Part shown: in pieces, positions 24,383 through 33,880 of the stretch
Position numbering within the stretch: the stretch's first letter is position 1
Layout of the letters: each line of letters opens with the position of its first letter
From: CAVSUB01 sp963730995
GTDB taxonomy: Bacteria > Acidobacteriota > Vicinamibacteria > Vicinamibacterales > 2-12-FULL-66-21
DNA: 64,000 nucleotides
Reading direction: 5' to 3'
Assembly (NCBI GenBank): GCA_963730995.1
Contig: CAVSUB010000001.1
Location: 930,001-994,000, forward strand
Position numbers and translations under genes: made by a program
The notes under the pieces: model-generated
Databases searched by the model: none
Told to the model about the DNA's origin: nothing
What the model saw: only the letters and a program-made list of their open reading frames with translations

Positions 24383-25339
24383 TCAGTCCTCGTCCGGCGC
24401 GGCTCCGCCTCCGGCGCGCACGACGTCTTCCTGCTTGACCTTCTCCACGTTGAATTTCTCCGCGGCTTTCGAGGTGCGGGCGATCACGTCGTCGAAATCG
24501 AATTCGGTGGATTTGGAAAACCTGATCGGATTGATGCGAGCGACGACAAAAGGTCGGAGATAGGGACTCGTGAAGCCTTTGGCCTTGAGACTCTTCACAA
24601 TCCTGTCCACCTCGTCGTCTATGGCCAGGATCTTCGCGGCACGACGCTCCCGCTCCTTCAATGCGCGCGGCATCCGCTCGTCGAGGAAGTCCTCGATGCG
24701 ACGCAGCAACGAGTGATACGCGCCGCCGCTCAGGCGGGGACGCTCCTCGTAGGCTGCGCCAAGCGTCAGGAACGACGGCTGATCGAACTCGAACGCGAAC
24801 TCCCGCTCCGTCTTCGCGGCCGCCGTATCCGCGAGCGCCCGCTCCATGCGGATGGTCTCCAAAGACTTCTCTTTGAGGTTGTGCGCCTTCTCGGTGTTCA
24901 ACGCGAGGATCTTGAAGGCCACATCGGAATCGGGAACGAGAAGCGACACGACGGTCTTGGCGCCCAGCTTGCGCAGCGCCTGAAGCCGGTGATTCCCGTT
25001 CGGGGTCCAGTACCCGTCGCCCTGACGAACCACGACGATCGGATCGAGGAAGCGGCCCAGGGCTTCTATCACATCCATCAACCGCTTGACGTGGGCCGGA
25101 GACGGATCGCGCTGGAACGGTGTGGGCTCGACCCGATCGATCGGAAGCGCGGCAAGCAGCACCGGCGTTCCGCCAAACGGCTCTCGGTACGACGCCAGGA
25201 CTTCGCCGCCGTCCGCGGCGACCTGGTCGGCGAGTTCAGCAGTTTCCGCGTTGTCGGAGAGACGCGTGTCCTTGGATGCGAGGCCGACGGACTTGGGCGC
25301 CGTCTTCTTGCGCCTGCGTATCGTGCGTGTCTTGGCCAT
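24383..25339 (-). CDS. Stand-alone ParB/sulfiredoxin-domain protein
   Basis: 318 residues from the ATG at 25339, just after an AGGAGGAG. The first 30 residues are strongly basic (KTRTIRRRKKTAPK). The ParB N-terminal domain runs from about residue 65 (LPIDRVEPTPFQRDPSPAHVKRL) to the signature GNHRLQALRKLGAKTV. The C-terminal part is helical and charged (MPRALKERERRAAKIL). There is no ParA nearby and no chromosome-origin genes, so this is not the segregation ParB. Similar orphan proteins may be nucleases or CTP switches; the role is unknown. Confidence 0.8.
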   Translation of the reverse strand: MAKTRTIRRRKKTAPKSVGLASKDTRLSDNAETAELADQVAADGGEVLASYREPFGGTPVLLAALPIDRVEPTPFQRDPSPAHVKRLMDVIEALGRFLDPIVVVRQGDGYWTPNGNHRLQALRKLGAKTVVSLLVPDSDVAFKILALNTEKAHNLKEKSLETIRMERALADTAAAKTEREFAFEFDQPSFLTLGAAYEERPRLSGGAYHSLLRRIEDFLDERMPRALKERERRAAKILAIDDEVDRIVKSLKAKGFTSPYLRPFVVARINPIRFSKSTEFDFDDVIARTSKAAEKFNVEKVKQEDVVRAGGGAAPDED

Positions 25340-25437
25340 GCTCCTCCTGGCGATTCCAATGCTCGCACAAGCCCACACAACTTTCGATCTCGTACCTCAT
25401 CCGAGGCATTTCAGTCCCTGACGCGATCGCCGGAAAC

Positions 25438-25611
25438 GTGACGGTTCGAGAGACTCAGGCATTCGCAAACGAGGTTGCGGCGCAGCTCGGCGTCGGAGGT
25501 GTCATTGGAGCAGCAGGTGTGGACAGCGCGATCGAAGGCACGATCTACGCTCACGGACGTCACCTCATCATCGGAATCCCTGCCGTTCCTGAAGTCCTGA
25601 TCGAGAAGTAG
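25438..25611 (+). CDS. Possible small ORF or gene fragment
   Basis: A GTG start at 25438 gives about 57 residues, but the open frame extends back to 25382 without any start codon. The C-terminus reads GRHLIIGIPAVPEVLIEK. There is no good ribosome-binding site and I recognise no family, so a decayed fragment is as likely as a gene. Confidence 0.25.
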   Translation: MTVRETQAFANEVAAQLGVGGVIGAAGVDSAIEGTIYAHGRHLIIGIPAVPEVLIEK

Positions 25612-25953
25612 CTGGAGGCGGCCATGTCCAAGCTACGATCTCTCGTCGGAGACGCGGGAAGTGTCAGGGCTCCCCGTGATCACCGAGACCTAGTGTCGCG
25701 ATCCGCGCAAGGACGTCACTCCTCCTTTACACGGTAATTTCGGCTCGTTACACGATCGCCAAACGCACGCGGCGAAAACTCTCCACTCTTCACGGCTTCA
25801 GTGGAGAGGTTCGCGAATTGCAGTGCGGGGTCGCAAGCGAACAGCGCCACTTCCAACAACTCAGCGCAGGCAGGTGTGCCCGCTCATGTGACCGGACGTG
25901 CGTCGTGAGACGTGCGCGCGAAGCTGGCGGGAGCCTGCCCGGGAGGGCAAGCC
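25612..25953. other. Intergenic region without recognised content
   Basis: About 340 bases. Only a 22-codon ORF from the ATG at about 25624 is seen, with no family resemblance. A somewhat AT-richer patch (25725-25765) may be the promoter of the downstream oxidase, but I cannot define boxes with confidence. Confidence 0.4.
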
Positions 25954-27331
25954 ATGATCCATGGTACGAGCACTGGAAGCGCCGCCTGGCTGTTCATCAG
26001 CCTCGCGGTCACCGTCGGCGGACTCGGCTCGGTGTTGACGACCGTTGATGAGCCGATCGCCAAAGCGCGGCAGGGACGCGGTACGGGAAACCGAGATCAG
26101 GATCGCCGCGCGCGCTTCACGCACGACGGAACGGTCGACGACGAGCATGGAAACGGGAAGAAAGGCAATCCGGACGAGGCCGCAACGGGCTTCGACAACC
26201 TGACGAACGGCTTCGACTTGCAGGGCTCGCCATTCGAGTCGCTGACCGCCGCCAGGTACTGTTGCGCTGAGATCCTTCAACGACAATCGATTCGTCTTCG
26301 AGGAGGTCTAGACGACAGCCGATGGTCTGGGACCGACCTACAACGCGCAGAGCTGCCGGGAGTGTCACCAGAACGTCGTGACCGGCGGCGCAAGCCAGGT
26401 CACCGAACAACGCGCGGGACACCTCTCGGGAGGTGCCTTCTTCGAGTCGCTCGGCGGCTCGCTGATTCAATCACGCGGCACGCACCCGGATGCGGTCGAG
26501 CTCGTCGACGACGAAGACAACGTCCGCACGTTCAGGATTTCCACCAATACTCTGGGACTCGGGTACGTCGAGGCCATCTCGAACTCGACGCTTACAGCAA
26601 TCCGCGACAGCCAGCCGGCGAACATGCGCGGATCGACCGTCATCGTGCCGGTGCTGGAAGCGAACGGAAAGGGGCGGCTGGGCCGGTTCGGGTGGAAGAG
26701 TCAACACGCGAGCCTCGAGTCGTTTGCGGCGGACGCATATCTCAATGAGATGGGCGTGACCAGCCCGCTGCTGCCGCTCGAGAACACAGTGAGCGGTGGC
26801 GATCCGGCGTCGTACGACCCTGTCGTCGATCCCGAAGACGATGGAGAGGACGTCCGAGCGTTCGCGAACTTCATCCGCGCGACGAAGGCTCCGGCCCGGG
26901 GAGCGATCACGGCCGCCGTGCAGGCCGGCGACCAGGTGTTCTCGCAGACCGGATGCGCAACGTGCCACGTGACCTCGATCACGACCGCCCCCGAGGGAAC
27001 GTCCGTGAACGGCGGCGCGCTCGTCGTGCGGGCCGCGGTCGGCAACAAGGTGATCCATCCATATAGCGACTTCCTGCTGCACGACGTCGGTACGGGCGAC
27101 GGGATCCCGATCCAGCCGACAGCCGAATATGCGTCGACCGCGAACCAGATCCGCACGGCGCCTCTATGGGGGCTCCGCACCCGCAACCGTCTGATGCACG
27201 ACGGTCTGTCGTTCACTCGCGACGAAGCGATCCTGCGACATGCGGAACAAGCCAAGCCGGTCATCGACGCGTATCGAGCGTTGAACGCTCAGGACAAGGC
27301 AGCCCTGCTGGCGTTCCTGAACTCGCTCTAG
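25954..27331 (+). pseudogene. Di-heme oxidoreductase (COG3488, MauG/DHOR-like), interrupted
   Basis: The start at ATG 25954 has GGGAGGG upstream and a signal peptide (AAWLFISLAVTVGG). The first frame reads to about 26255 (FDNLTNGFD...FESLT). The expected continuation ALRSFNDNRFVFEEV is one frame later, and this frame meets a TAG at 26309-26311 where a Glu codon would fit. After it the gene is open to 27331. Heme sites CRECH (near 26353) and CATCH (near 26950) are both present, plus the HDGLSFTRDEAILRH end region. Two lesions, a frameshift and a stop, argue for a pseudogene or poor sequence here. Confidence 0.8.
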
Positions 27332-27336
27332 TTCCC

Positions 27337-27365
27337 GGAATTCACCTGCGTTGGGCGTGAATTCC
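27337..27365. terminator. Hairpin downstream of the di-heme oxidase gene
   Basis: GGAATTCAC and GTGAATTCC form a perfect nine-base-pair stem around an 11-base loop, six bases after the stop codon. There is no T tract, so if it stops transcription it is not a classical intrinsic terminator. Confidence 0.45.
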
Positions 27366-27367
27366 AA

Positions 27368-27452
27368 CAGCTATCAGCTCTCAGCTACGGCTCGCAGCTC
27401 AACGCGAACAGAACCCAGCTGACAGCTGACGGCTGTGTGAGCTGACAGCTAC
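27368..27452. repeat. Degenerate CAGCT-rich direct repeats
   Basis: Repeated CAGCT/TCAGCT/GACAGCT units at about 10-base spacing, interspersed with unrelated bases. It lies between the oxidase remnant and the next gene and has no coding content. It is too irregular for a CRISPR array. Confidence 0.5.
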
Positions 27453-27567
27453 GTTAACGGAGAGGCCGTCTGGGCCGTCATCTGGATCGCGGACCTGTGA
27501 CAGACCGGGACCGTGACCCACTCGTCTGTTAGAATGCACGAGCTGTCTCGACATTCCGGAGGACTAG

Positions 27568-28773
27568 ATGCTCTACCGTGTCACTCCGACCGTCGTTCTC
27601 CTGGCGGCCTCCACGCTTCTCACTGGTGGGTCGCTTCCGTCTCCCCAAAGCTCGAACAACACACCGCTCATTGTTCACGAGTGGGGAACGTTCACCTCCG
27701 TCGCGGGGGACGATGGCACGGCCGTGCAATGGGTGCCGCGACAGGCACCTTCCGAGCTGCCGTGCTTCGTCGAGCGGCTGCAGCTGCAGATCAAAGGCTA
27801 CCTGCCGGGCACCGTTCGGATGGAAACGCCGGTGCTTTACTTCTACGCACAGGCGCCGACCTCCGTCGACGTCGGCGTGCGCTTTCGTCAAGGCCTCCTG
27901 ACTGAGTGGTACCCGAAGGCGCAGGCGACGCCGACGTCGCTCGACACTCCGGCATCGCTCGGCGCGTATCGGCGGCCAGAGTTCGAGGGGTCGCTGTCAT
28001 GGTCCGGCGTGACGATAACGCCTGGCGCGAACGCCGACTTCCGGACCGAGCCCGGCGCGAGCCACTACTACCAGGCGCGCAACACCGACGCCGCCCCCCT
28101 GCGCGTCGGATCGCAGACCGAGCGCTTCCTCTTCTATCGCGGTGTCGGCATGTTCCCGCCGCCGATCCAGACAACGCTCGACGACCAAGGACGCGTCTCT
28201 GTCACGTCGGCGGGGGGCGTGCCAATCGGCGACGTCGTGCTGTTCGAGAATCACGGCGGCAGCATGAGCTATCGAATGGGTCACGCAACGACCGGCCGAC
28301 TGACGCTCGACATGCCGGACCTGGACGAGCAGCCTGCGAGCCTCGCCGCGACGCTCGAGGACATCCTGGTGAAACAGGGCCTGTATCGGAAAGAAGCTGC
28401 GGCGATGGTGAGCACGTGGAGCGAGTCGTGGTTCGAGGAAGGCACGCGGCTCTTCTACTTCATGCCCCAGTCGAAGGTCGATGAAATCCTTCCGCTCCAG
28501 ATTCGTCCCGAGCCCGCGTCAATCGTGCGGGCGTTCGTCGGCCGCATGGAGCTTCTGACGTCGGCCGCTCGGGAGAACCTCGAGAAGGCGATCATGGCGA
28601 GCGATACGGCCGCCATGCTGAAATACGGCCGCTTCCTCCAGCCCTTCGCCGACATCGTGCTCGCGCGAGCCGACGCGCGTTCCCGGGCAGCGCTGGAACA
28701 GCGTCTGAAAGACAACGCCTTCACTCTCTGGTCAGGATTTCCGCCCGCAGCGGCGCCGGCGACGTGCAAATGA
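27568..28773 (+). CDS. Conserved secreted protein of unknown function
   Basis: 401 residues with a signal peptide (PTVVLLAASTLLTGGS), supported by GGAGG about seven bases before the ATG. Visible features are LIVHEWGTFTSVAG near the start, METPVLYFYAQAP, FLFYRGVGMFPPP, and a helical C-terminal half ending with a single Cys. The 'HEWGTFTS' opening is one I have seen in uncharacterised planctomycete and acidobacterial proteins. No catalytic motif is evident. It may form a unit with the downstream subtilase, but a 75-base gap separates them. Confidence 0.75.
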   Translation: MLYRVTPTVVLLAASTLLTGGSLPSPQSSNNTPLIVHEWGTFTSVAGDDGTAVQWVPRQAPSELPCFVERLQLQIKGYLPGTVRMETPVLYFYAQAPTSVDVGVRFRQGLLTEWYPKAQATPTSLDTPASLGAYRRPEFEGSLSWSGVTITPGANADFRTEPGASHYYQARNTDAAPLRVGSQTERFLFYRGVGMFPPPIQTTLDDQGRVSVTSAGGVPIGDVVLFENHGGSMSYRMGHATTGRLTLDMPDLDEQPASLAATLEDILVKQGLYRKEAAAMVSTWSESWFEEGTRLFYFMPQSKVDEILPLQIRPEPASIVRAFVGRMELLTSAARENLEKAIMASDTAAMLKYGRFLQPFADIVLARADARSRAALEQRLKDNAFTLWSGFPPAAAPATCK

Positions 28774-28848
28774 GGTCCGTGGAACGGGTTCCCGTCTCAG
28801 GCCGCGGATGCGATACGATGGGATGCCAGCCTGCCTCGAAGGAGAGGC

Positions 28849-30441
28849 ATGCGTTCTCGTCGTACCGATCGTCTGTTTCATCCGCTCGTTCTCGCACTTC
28901 TGTTGCTCGGCTCCGCTCCGGCCATCAAACAGACATTCTCCCAGGCGGTGCTGCCGGCGATCGATCGCGGTCTCGTGCAGCGCGTCTACCGATCGCCGGA
29001 CAGCCCTGAGACCAGGGTCCGCACGTCCATTCAATCGCTGAACGGACCGGCGGAGCGTGTCGATGCCGCCGGTGCGCCCTACGTCGCGGGGAAACTGATC
29101 GTCAAGTTCCGCGACGGCACGTCCTCGGCAACCCGAGTGTCCGCACTGTCCAACCGCGGCGCGAGGGCCGCGGCACAACGCGCCTACGCCAATTTCGATA
29201 TCGTCAGCCTCGATCAGTCGGACGACGTCGAAACAGCCGCGAGGGCGCTTGCGGCGCGCGGCGACGTCGAGTACGCGCAGCCTGACTATCGCGTCCACCC
29301 GACGTTCAAGCCGAACGATCCGCTGTACTTCCGTCAGTGGAACCTGCCTGACATCGACATGGAGCGGGCGTGGGATCTCCAGCCTGCCGCCGGATCGTCC
29401 ATCACCGTGGCGGTGCTCGATACGGGCGTGGCATATACAAACGTCACACGGACGTTTCAGGCGCGCGCCTTCCGCGTCGATGCCGACGGCGACGTGGTCG
29501 TCGGAGGCGGGCCGGGCACGCCCTATCCAGCGCTTGGAACATTGACGCTGCCCTTCGTCGCGGCGCCGGATCTCGGGCCGTCGAGCCGCTTCGTCGCGCC
29601 TCACGATTTCATCTGGGACACCGACGTGCCGGTCGATCTCGACGGGCATGGCACGCACGTCAGCGGGACGATCGGACAGACAACGAACAATGGCCAGGGT
29701 GTCGCGGGCGTCGCGTTCAACGTGAAATTGATGCCCGTCAAGGTGTTGGACTCCGCGTGGGACACGATCTTTGGAGCGCCGAACGTGGGGACGGATGACA
29801 GCGTCGCCCGAGGCATCCGGTACGCGGTGGACAATGGCGCCAGGATCATCAACATGAGCCTCGGCCGCACGGGCGCTGCCGGCTCCGCGCCGGTCGTCGA
29901 GGACGCCATCAAGTACGCGGTGGGCAAGGGCGCCTTCGTCGCGATCGCCGGCGGGAACGAATTCGAGGACGGGAATCCAACCGAAGTCATCGCCGAGATC
30001 GCGAATCGCATCCAGGGGGCGGTCTCTGTCGCGGCGCTCGACCGGAATCACAACCGTGCGTTCTACTCGAGCACCGGGAACTACATCGAGCTCGCGGCTC
30101 CCGGCGGATCGTTTCGAGGTTTCGACAGTGATGGCGGCATCCTTCAGCAGACGCTCGATCTGGATCTCGTCGAGACGTACACGATGAGCCCGGCGCGCTT
30201 CACTGCCCCACGGTTCGACGCCGTCGCGTACTTCTACTTCACCGGCACGTCGATGGCGACGCCCCACGTCTCCGGACTGGCGGCGATGCTCATGCAGCAG
30301 GGATTCACGTCGCCGGCGGCCATCGAAGCGGCGCTCGAGAAGTTCGCGACCGACCGCGGAGCTGCCGGCAGAGACGACGAAACTGGATTCGGCGAGATCA
30401 GCGCACGCGCCGCGCTGCGCGGACTGGGGCTGGCGAAATGA
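28849..30441 (+). CDS. Secreted subtilisin-like serine protease (S8)
   Basis: 530 residues. After a signal peptide (LVLALLLLGSAPA) comes a prodomain-like region (GKLIVKFRDGT ... YAQPDY). The S8 triad is complete: Asp in VAVLDTGVAY, His in DGHGTHVSGTIG, Ser in GTSMATPHVSGLAA, with IINMSLG and AIAGGNE between. An insert follows the catalytic Asp (about 60 residues, rich in Asp/Gly). The protein should be exported and self-processed. The stop overlaps the next gene's start (ATGA), linking it to a small barrel protein. Confidence 0.92.
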   Translation: MRSRRTDRLFHPLVLALLLLGSAPAIKQTFSQAVLPAIDRGLVQRVYRSPDSPETRVRTSIQSLNGPAERVDAAGAPYVAGKLIVKFRDGTSSATRVSALSNRGARAAAQRAYANFDIVSLDQSDDVETAARALAARGDVEYAQPDYRVHPTFKPNDPLYFRQWNLPDIDMERAWDLQPAAGSSITVAVLDTGVAYTNVTRTFQARAFRVDADGDVVVGGGPGTPYPALGTLTLPFVAAPDLGPSSRFVAPHDFIWDTDVPVDLDGHGTHVSGTIGQTTNNGQGVAGVAFNVKLMPVKVLDSAWDTIFGAPNVGTDDSVARGIRYAVDNGARIINMSLGRTGAAGSAPVVEDAIKYAVGKGAFVAIAGGNEFEDGNPTEVIAEIANRIQGAVSVAALDRNHNRAFYSSTGNYIELAAPGGSFRGFDSDGGILQQTLDLDLVETYTMSPARFTAPRFDAVAYFYFTGTSMATPHVSGLAAMLMQQGFTSPAAIEAALEKFATDRGAAGRDDETGFGEISARAALRGLGLAK

Positions 30442-31127
30442 CGCGCGCACGCACGCTCCTGCTGTCCCTCCTGCTCGCAACACCAGCCACGGCGCAGTCC
30501 ACGACTGCGACCGCAGCTTCACCGGCCGATCGGCAGCCTGCCGCGCTTTCAACCCGAGCGAGCGAACCCGACTTCTCGGCCCGGGCCGTCGGCCTGGTCA
30601 CCGTGCAGGGATTCTCGGCGCAAGAAACCTTCAATGGGATCTTCGGGAATGCTGTGGGCCCGTTCTGGGGCGGCGGCGCGCAGATCGTGCTGCGCAGCGG
30701 CATCTACGCCGAGGTCAACGCCTCGCGATTCCGGAAGGAGGGCGAGCGGGCTTTTCTGCTCAATGGCGAAGCCACGCGTTTAGGGCTGCCATTGACATCA
30801 ACGATCACCCCCGTCGAGGTCACCGGAGGGTACCGCTTCAGACTGCGAAAGCACCAGGGCATCATCCCGTATCTCGGGGCGGGCGTTGGCTCGTACGATT
30901 ATCGAGAGATATCCGATTCGGCTGAGGACGAGGTGTCCACGCGCCATGCGGGCCTGCTCGCAGTCGGCGGTGTCGAGTACCGCGTTCAGCGGTGGATCGG
31001 AATCGCCGTGGACGTTCAGTACACCCACATCCCGGGCATTCTCGGCTCGGGCGGCATCTCGGAGCAGGCGAAAGAGAACGACCTGGGTGGAACGGCCGCG
31101 CGCTTCCGGATAGTGGTCGGTCGTTGA
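30438..31127 (+). CDS. Outer-membrane beta-barrel-like protein
   Basis: 229 residues with a signal peptide (TLLLSLLLATPATAQ). The remainder has alternating amphipathic strands typical of OmpA/OmpX-like barrels (GGGAQIVLRSGIYAEVNASRF, GGYRFRLR, IIPYLGAGVGSYDY, GGVEYRVQRWIGIAVDVQYTH) and ends in a strand with terminal Arg. It is co-transcribed with the subtilase through an ATGA overlap. Its role, perhaps as a protein partner in the outer membrane, is not known. Confidence 0.75.
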   Translation: MTRARTLLLSLLLATPATAQSTTATAASPADRQPAALSTRASEPDFSARAVGLVTVQGFSAQETFNGIFGNAVGPFWGGGAQIVLRSGIYAEVNASRFRKEGERAFLLNGEATRLGLPLTSTITPVEVTGGYRFRLRKHQGIIPYLGAGVGSYDYREISDSAEDEVSTRHAGLLAVGGVEYRVQRWIGIAVDVQYTHIPGILGSGGISEQAKENDLGGTAARFRIVVGR

Positions 31128-31158
31128 GACCGTTCGGTCGCCTGTGGGCCTGATGCAG

Positions 31159-31247
31159 GGCCGGGCCTTTCCGCCTTCGCGCGCAACGCGTTCAGCGCGC
31201 TGCGGCGAGACCTCGCCGGAGCCTGGCGGAGGCGGGCAGGCCCGGCC
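31159..31247. repeat. Large imperfect hairpin (REP-like)
   Basis: GGCCGGGCCT (31159-31168) pairs with AGGCCCGGCC (31238-31247), then CCGCCT (31171-31176) with AGGCGG (31230-31235) after a 2-base mismatch. The inner part is also GC-rich and self-complementary. It is noncoding and lies between convergent genes. Confidence 0.65.
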
Positions 31248-31265
31248 ACGCGGGGTCTGACCACC

Positions 31266-31305
31266 TTCGCCAAGGCTACGGGTGGTCCGCCGTAGCTTCA
31301 GCGAA
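31266..31305. repeat. Second hairpin adjacent to the first
   Basis: TTCGC...GCTACGG (31266-31281) pairs with CCGTAGC...GCGAA (31290-31305), with a four-base internal mismatch on each side and an eight-base loop. It follows the previous hairpin by 18 bases, forming a composite element. Confidence 0.65.
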
Positions 31306-31336
31306 CGCGGAAGACCCCGCGCAGCGGACACGGACA

Positions 31337-33880
31337 TCAGCTCAGCGCCAGCTCGTACACTCCGCGGCCGTGCGTGGCGGCGCGCAACAGCCGCTGCGTC
31401 GGGTGGATCTGCAGGTCGAACACTGGCGCGTCCGGCAGTCCGTTCTGCAGCGGAGCCCATGTCGCGCCGGAATCCGGCGAGTGCCAGACGCCGATGTCGG
31501 CGCCGACATACACATGTTGCGGCGCGGAACGATCGACGGCGAGCGCGTTGTGCTCCACGTCGAGCAGATCGTTTCCGGGCGAACCGCTCCGGCTGGCCCA
31601 CCGCGTCCCGTCGAAATGCCAGACCCGGCGGCGATCCCCCATCCCGCCGAAGGTCACGTAAACCGATGCCAACGTTGCATCCGCCCAGTCGACAGCGACA
31701 TCGGTGATGAGACCCGTGAGCCCGAGGGGTCCAGCCGGAGCGTTGTCGATCTGCGTGAGCGTCCACGTGGTGCCGGCGCGATCCGCGCGAAACACACGGC
31801 CTTTCGTCGTGCCGATGAAGAGGCGATCGGGCGAGGCGAATGCCAGCGCGAACACGTTTTCTCCAGAGAGCACCGGCAGCGACATCGAGTCGTTCTGTTT
31901 CCACGACCGCGCGAAATCCCGCGAGACAAAAACCGTCGACCCTGCGCCCACCGCCACGACTTTCGCGTCAGCCGGCTGCGCCGGGTTGAACGGTGTTCCT
32001 ACGATGGGCTGCGTCATCGTGGCCCACGGGAAATCCCACGACGCGGCCCACGAGTCCTCGGAGGCGCCGCCCGTGTCGGAGCGATACACCGTTCCGTTGG
32101 CAAAGGTGAGGACTTGTTTGGGATCCGCCCAGTTGATGAGGCAGTAGCCGCCGTCGCCGGAGTTCACGTGGGTCCACATCGGCCCTCCGGGCGTTCGCGC
32201 ACTGCCGTTGTCCTGCAGCCCGGTGAAGAGGATGTTGGGATCGGTCGGATGCTGCGCGATGAAGTTGCTGCACAGGCACGAGAGCCCGGTATTCATGCCC
32301 GCGAACTCGCCGGTGCCGCCGGGATCGCGATTCAGGAATACTCCGCCGTCGCAGCCGCACCAGAGCTCTTGCGGATCGGCGGGGCTGTGCACGAGGACAT
32401 GGACGTCGGCGTGCGCATGCGTGCCGATCGCCCTCGCGTTCGCAAACGCGAATCCGGCGCCGCTCGTCTTGACGTCGGCGCGCCAGATGGAACCGGGAAA
32501 CGGCTGCGTGTCCGTGTAGCTACCGCCCAGGTACAAGCGATTGATATCGGCCGGATCGACGGCCAGCGCGAGATCGTACGCACCCTGACTGCTGCCCTGC
32601 GGCGCCGGAAGCACGTCGGGTGGACCGGAGACGACTTTCCACTTCCCCGACGCCGTATCGAGGCGGTAGACGCCGTGGAGTGTCCCGTTGCTGTTCCTGG
32701 CGACAAGCGCGTAGACGACCGCGCCATTGCCGGCTTGCGATCCCAGCGTGATTCGGCCGACATCATTCGTCGGAAACCCCGTGCCGGCGGCGGTCCATGT
32801 CTGACCGTCGGAAGATCCGACGACTCCGGTGCCCCATTCCGCCGCGAAAAACTTCCGCGATCCGCCCGCGCCTGCAACCACCACGCTGCTGTGAACCCCT
32901 GGCCGAACACGTGTCCATTCGAACGCCGCGCCCTGGGACACACGATGATAGAGCCCGGCGCTCGTCGCACCGACGACATGCTCGCGGTTGGCAGGATCCA
33001 CCGCGAGCGCGAAAAACGCCTCGCCGGCCAACGTCGGCGCGCCCGCCGCTGTCGGCTCGGATAGCCACGTCGCTCCTCCGTCGTCCGATCGGATGGGGCC
33101 GATGCCGCGGTAGGCGGGAAGCGCGCTGACAATTCGCGCCGCGAAGATTTCGTGGGTCTCCCCCTCACCCGTTCCAACGTAGACGCGGTCGGAGTCCGCC
33201 GGGTCGATCGCGATTGCGCCGCAGGCGAGACTGGCGCTTGCGAAATTCGTCGGGTCGATGTCGAAGGCATCCATCATCGACGCCCACGACGTGCCGCCGT
33301 CGTCAGACCGGAACACACCGCCGCACGCTGAAGCGGCGTAGACCCGCTGGCCTCCCGCGGCAACCGCGAGCCCGACTGTTCTCCCGCCGACCGGCTCGCC
33401 GCCGACTGTCTGGCCCTCGAGCACGACCGTCGGCCCCAGAGGCAGCCAGTTCCGTGCGCCAGGAATCGCCGGCGCACCCGGCAGAGCTGCTGCCCGCGTC
33501 GTCGCGGCAACGGACTTCCGCTGCTTGTACTCCGAGAGCCTGTTGATCCAGAGTCCTCGATCCGGAGCCGCCAGGACCGCTTCACCTTCACCGGGCTGGA
33601 GCGCGCTCCGAAAGGCGTGGCCCGACCGCGTCACTCCCCCTGGCGGCGCAACCGCACGGGCAGCCGCCTGAGCCGGACTCTCGAGTCGTGTGTAGGTGGA
33701 TTCGATCTCAGGGAGGAACCACTCGGCCGGGCCCTCCTCCCGATCGGACTTCCCCCTCCTGCCACGCGAAATCTTCACGGGCATTCGCTGAGTGGATCGC
33801 TTCGCCGTCTTGCGGCGGGGTTTGGCGGTGCCAGCCCGGGCACTGGTCTTTTTTGGCTTTGGCGAGGGACGTTTGCTCAT
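31337..33880 (-). CDS. BNR/sortilin-type beta-propeller protein with basic N-terminus
   Basis: About 847 residues from the ATG at 33880 (a GTG at 33913 is less likely). The first 40 residues are a Lys/Arg/Pro/Ala-rich tail (KPKKTSARAGTAK) with no hydrophobic signal peptide. The rest is a series of propeller repeats with Asp boxes: FRSDDGGTSW, IRSDDGGATW, WRADVKTSG and WHSPDSGATW, ending in HGRGVYEL. Such proteins often bind or process glycans or exported proteins, but no catalytic site is visible. The absence of a signal peptide is unusual for this family. Confidence 0.8.
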   Translation of the reverse strand: MSKRPSPKPKKTSARAGTAKPRRKTAKRSTQRMPVKISRGRRGKSDREEGPAEWFLPEIESTYTRLESPAQAAARAVAPPGGVTRSGHAFRSALQPGEGEAVLAAPDRGLWINRLSEYKQRKSVAATTRAAALPGAPAIPGARNWLPLGPTVVLEGQTVGGEPVGGRTVGLAVAAGGQRVYAASACGGVFRSDDGGTSWASMMDAFDIDPTNFASASLACGAIAIDPADSDRVYVGTGEGETHEIFAARIVSALPAYRGIGPIRSDDGGATWLSEPTAAGAPTLAGEAFFALAVDPANREHVVGATSAGLYHRVSQGAAFEWTRVRPGVHSSVVVAGAGGSRKFFAAEWGTGVVGSSDGQTWTAAGTGFPTNDVGRITLGSQAGNGAVVYALVARNSNGTLHGVYRLDTASGKWKVVSGPPDVLPAPQGSSQGAYDLALAVDPADINRLYLGGSYTDTQPFPGSIWRADVKTSGAGFAFANARAIGTHAHADVHVLVHSPADPQELWCGCDGGVFLNRDPGGTGEFAGMNTGLSCLCSNFIAQHPTDPNILFTGLQDNGSARTPGGPMWTHVNSGDGGYCLINWADPKQVLTFANGTVYRSDTGGASEDSWAASWDFPWATMTQPIVGTPFNPAQPADAKVVAVGAGSTVFVSRDFARSWKQNDSMSLPVLSGENVFALAFASPDRLFIGTTKGRVFRADRAGTTWTLTQIDNAPAGPLGLTGLITDVAVDWADATLASVYVTFGGMGDRRRVWHFDGTRWASRSGSPGNDLLDVEHNALAVDRSAPQHVYVGADIGVWHSPDSGATWAPLQNGLPDAPVFDLQIHPTQRLLRAATHGRGVYELALS

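Noticed and set aside
28732..30552. Open frame of 606 codons on the - strand
   Set aside because: Antisense to the subtilase with a complete catalytic triad; a GC-rich shadow frame.
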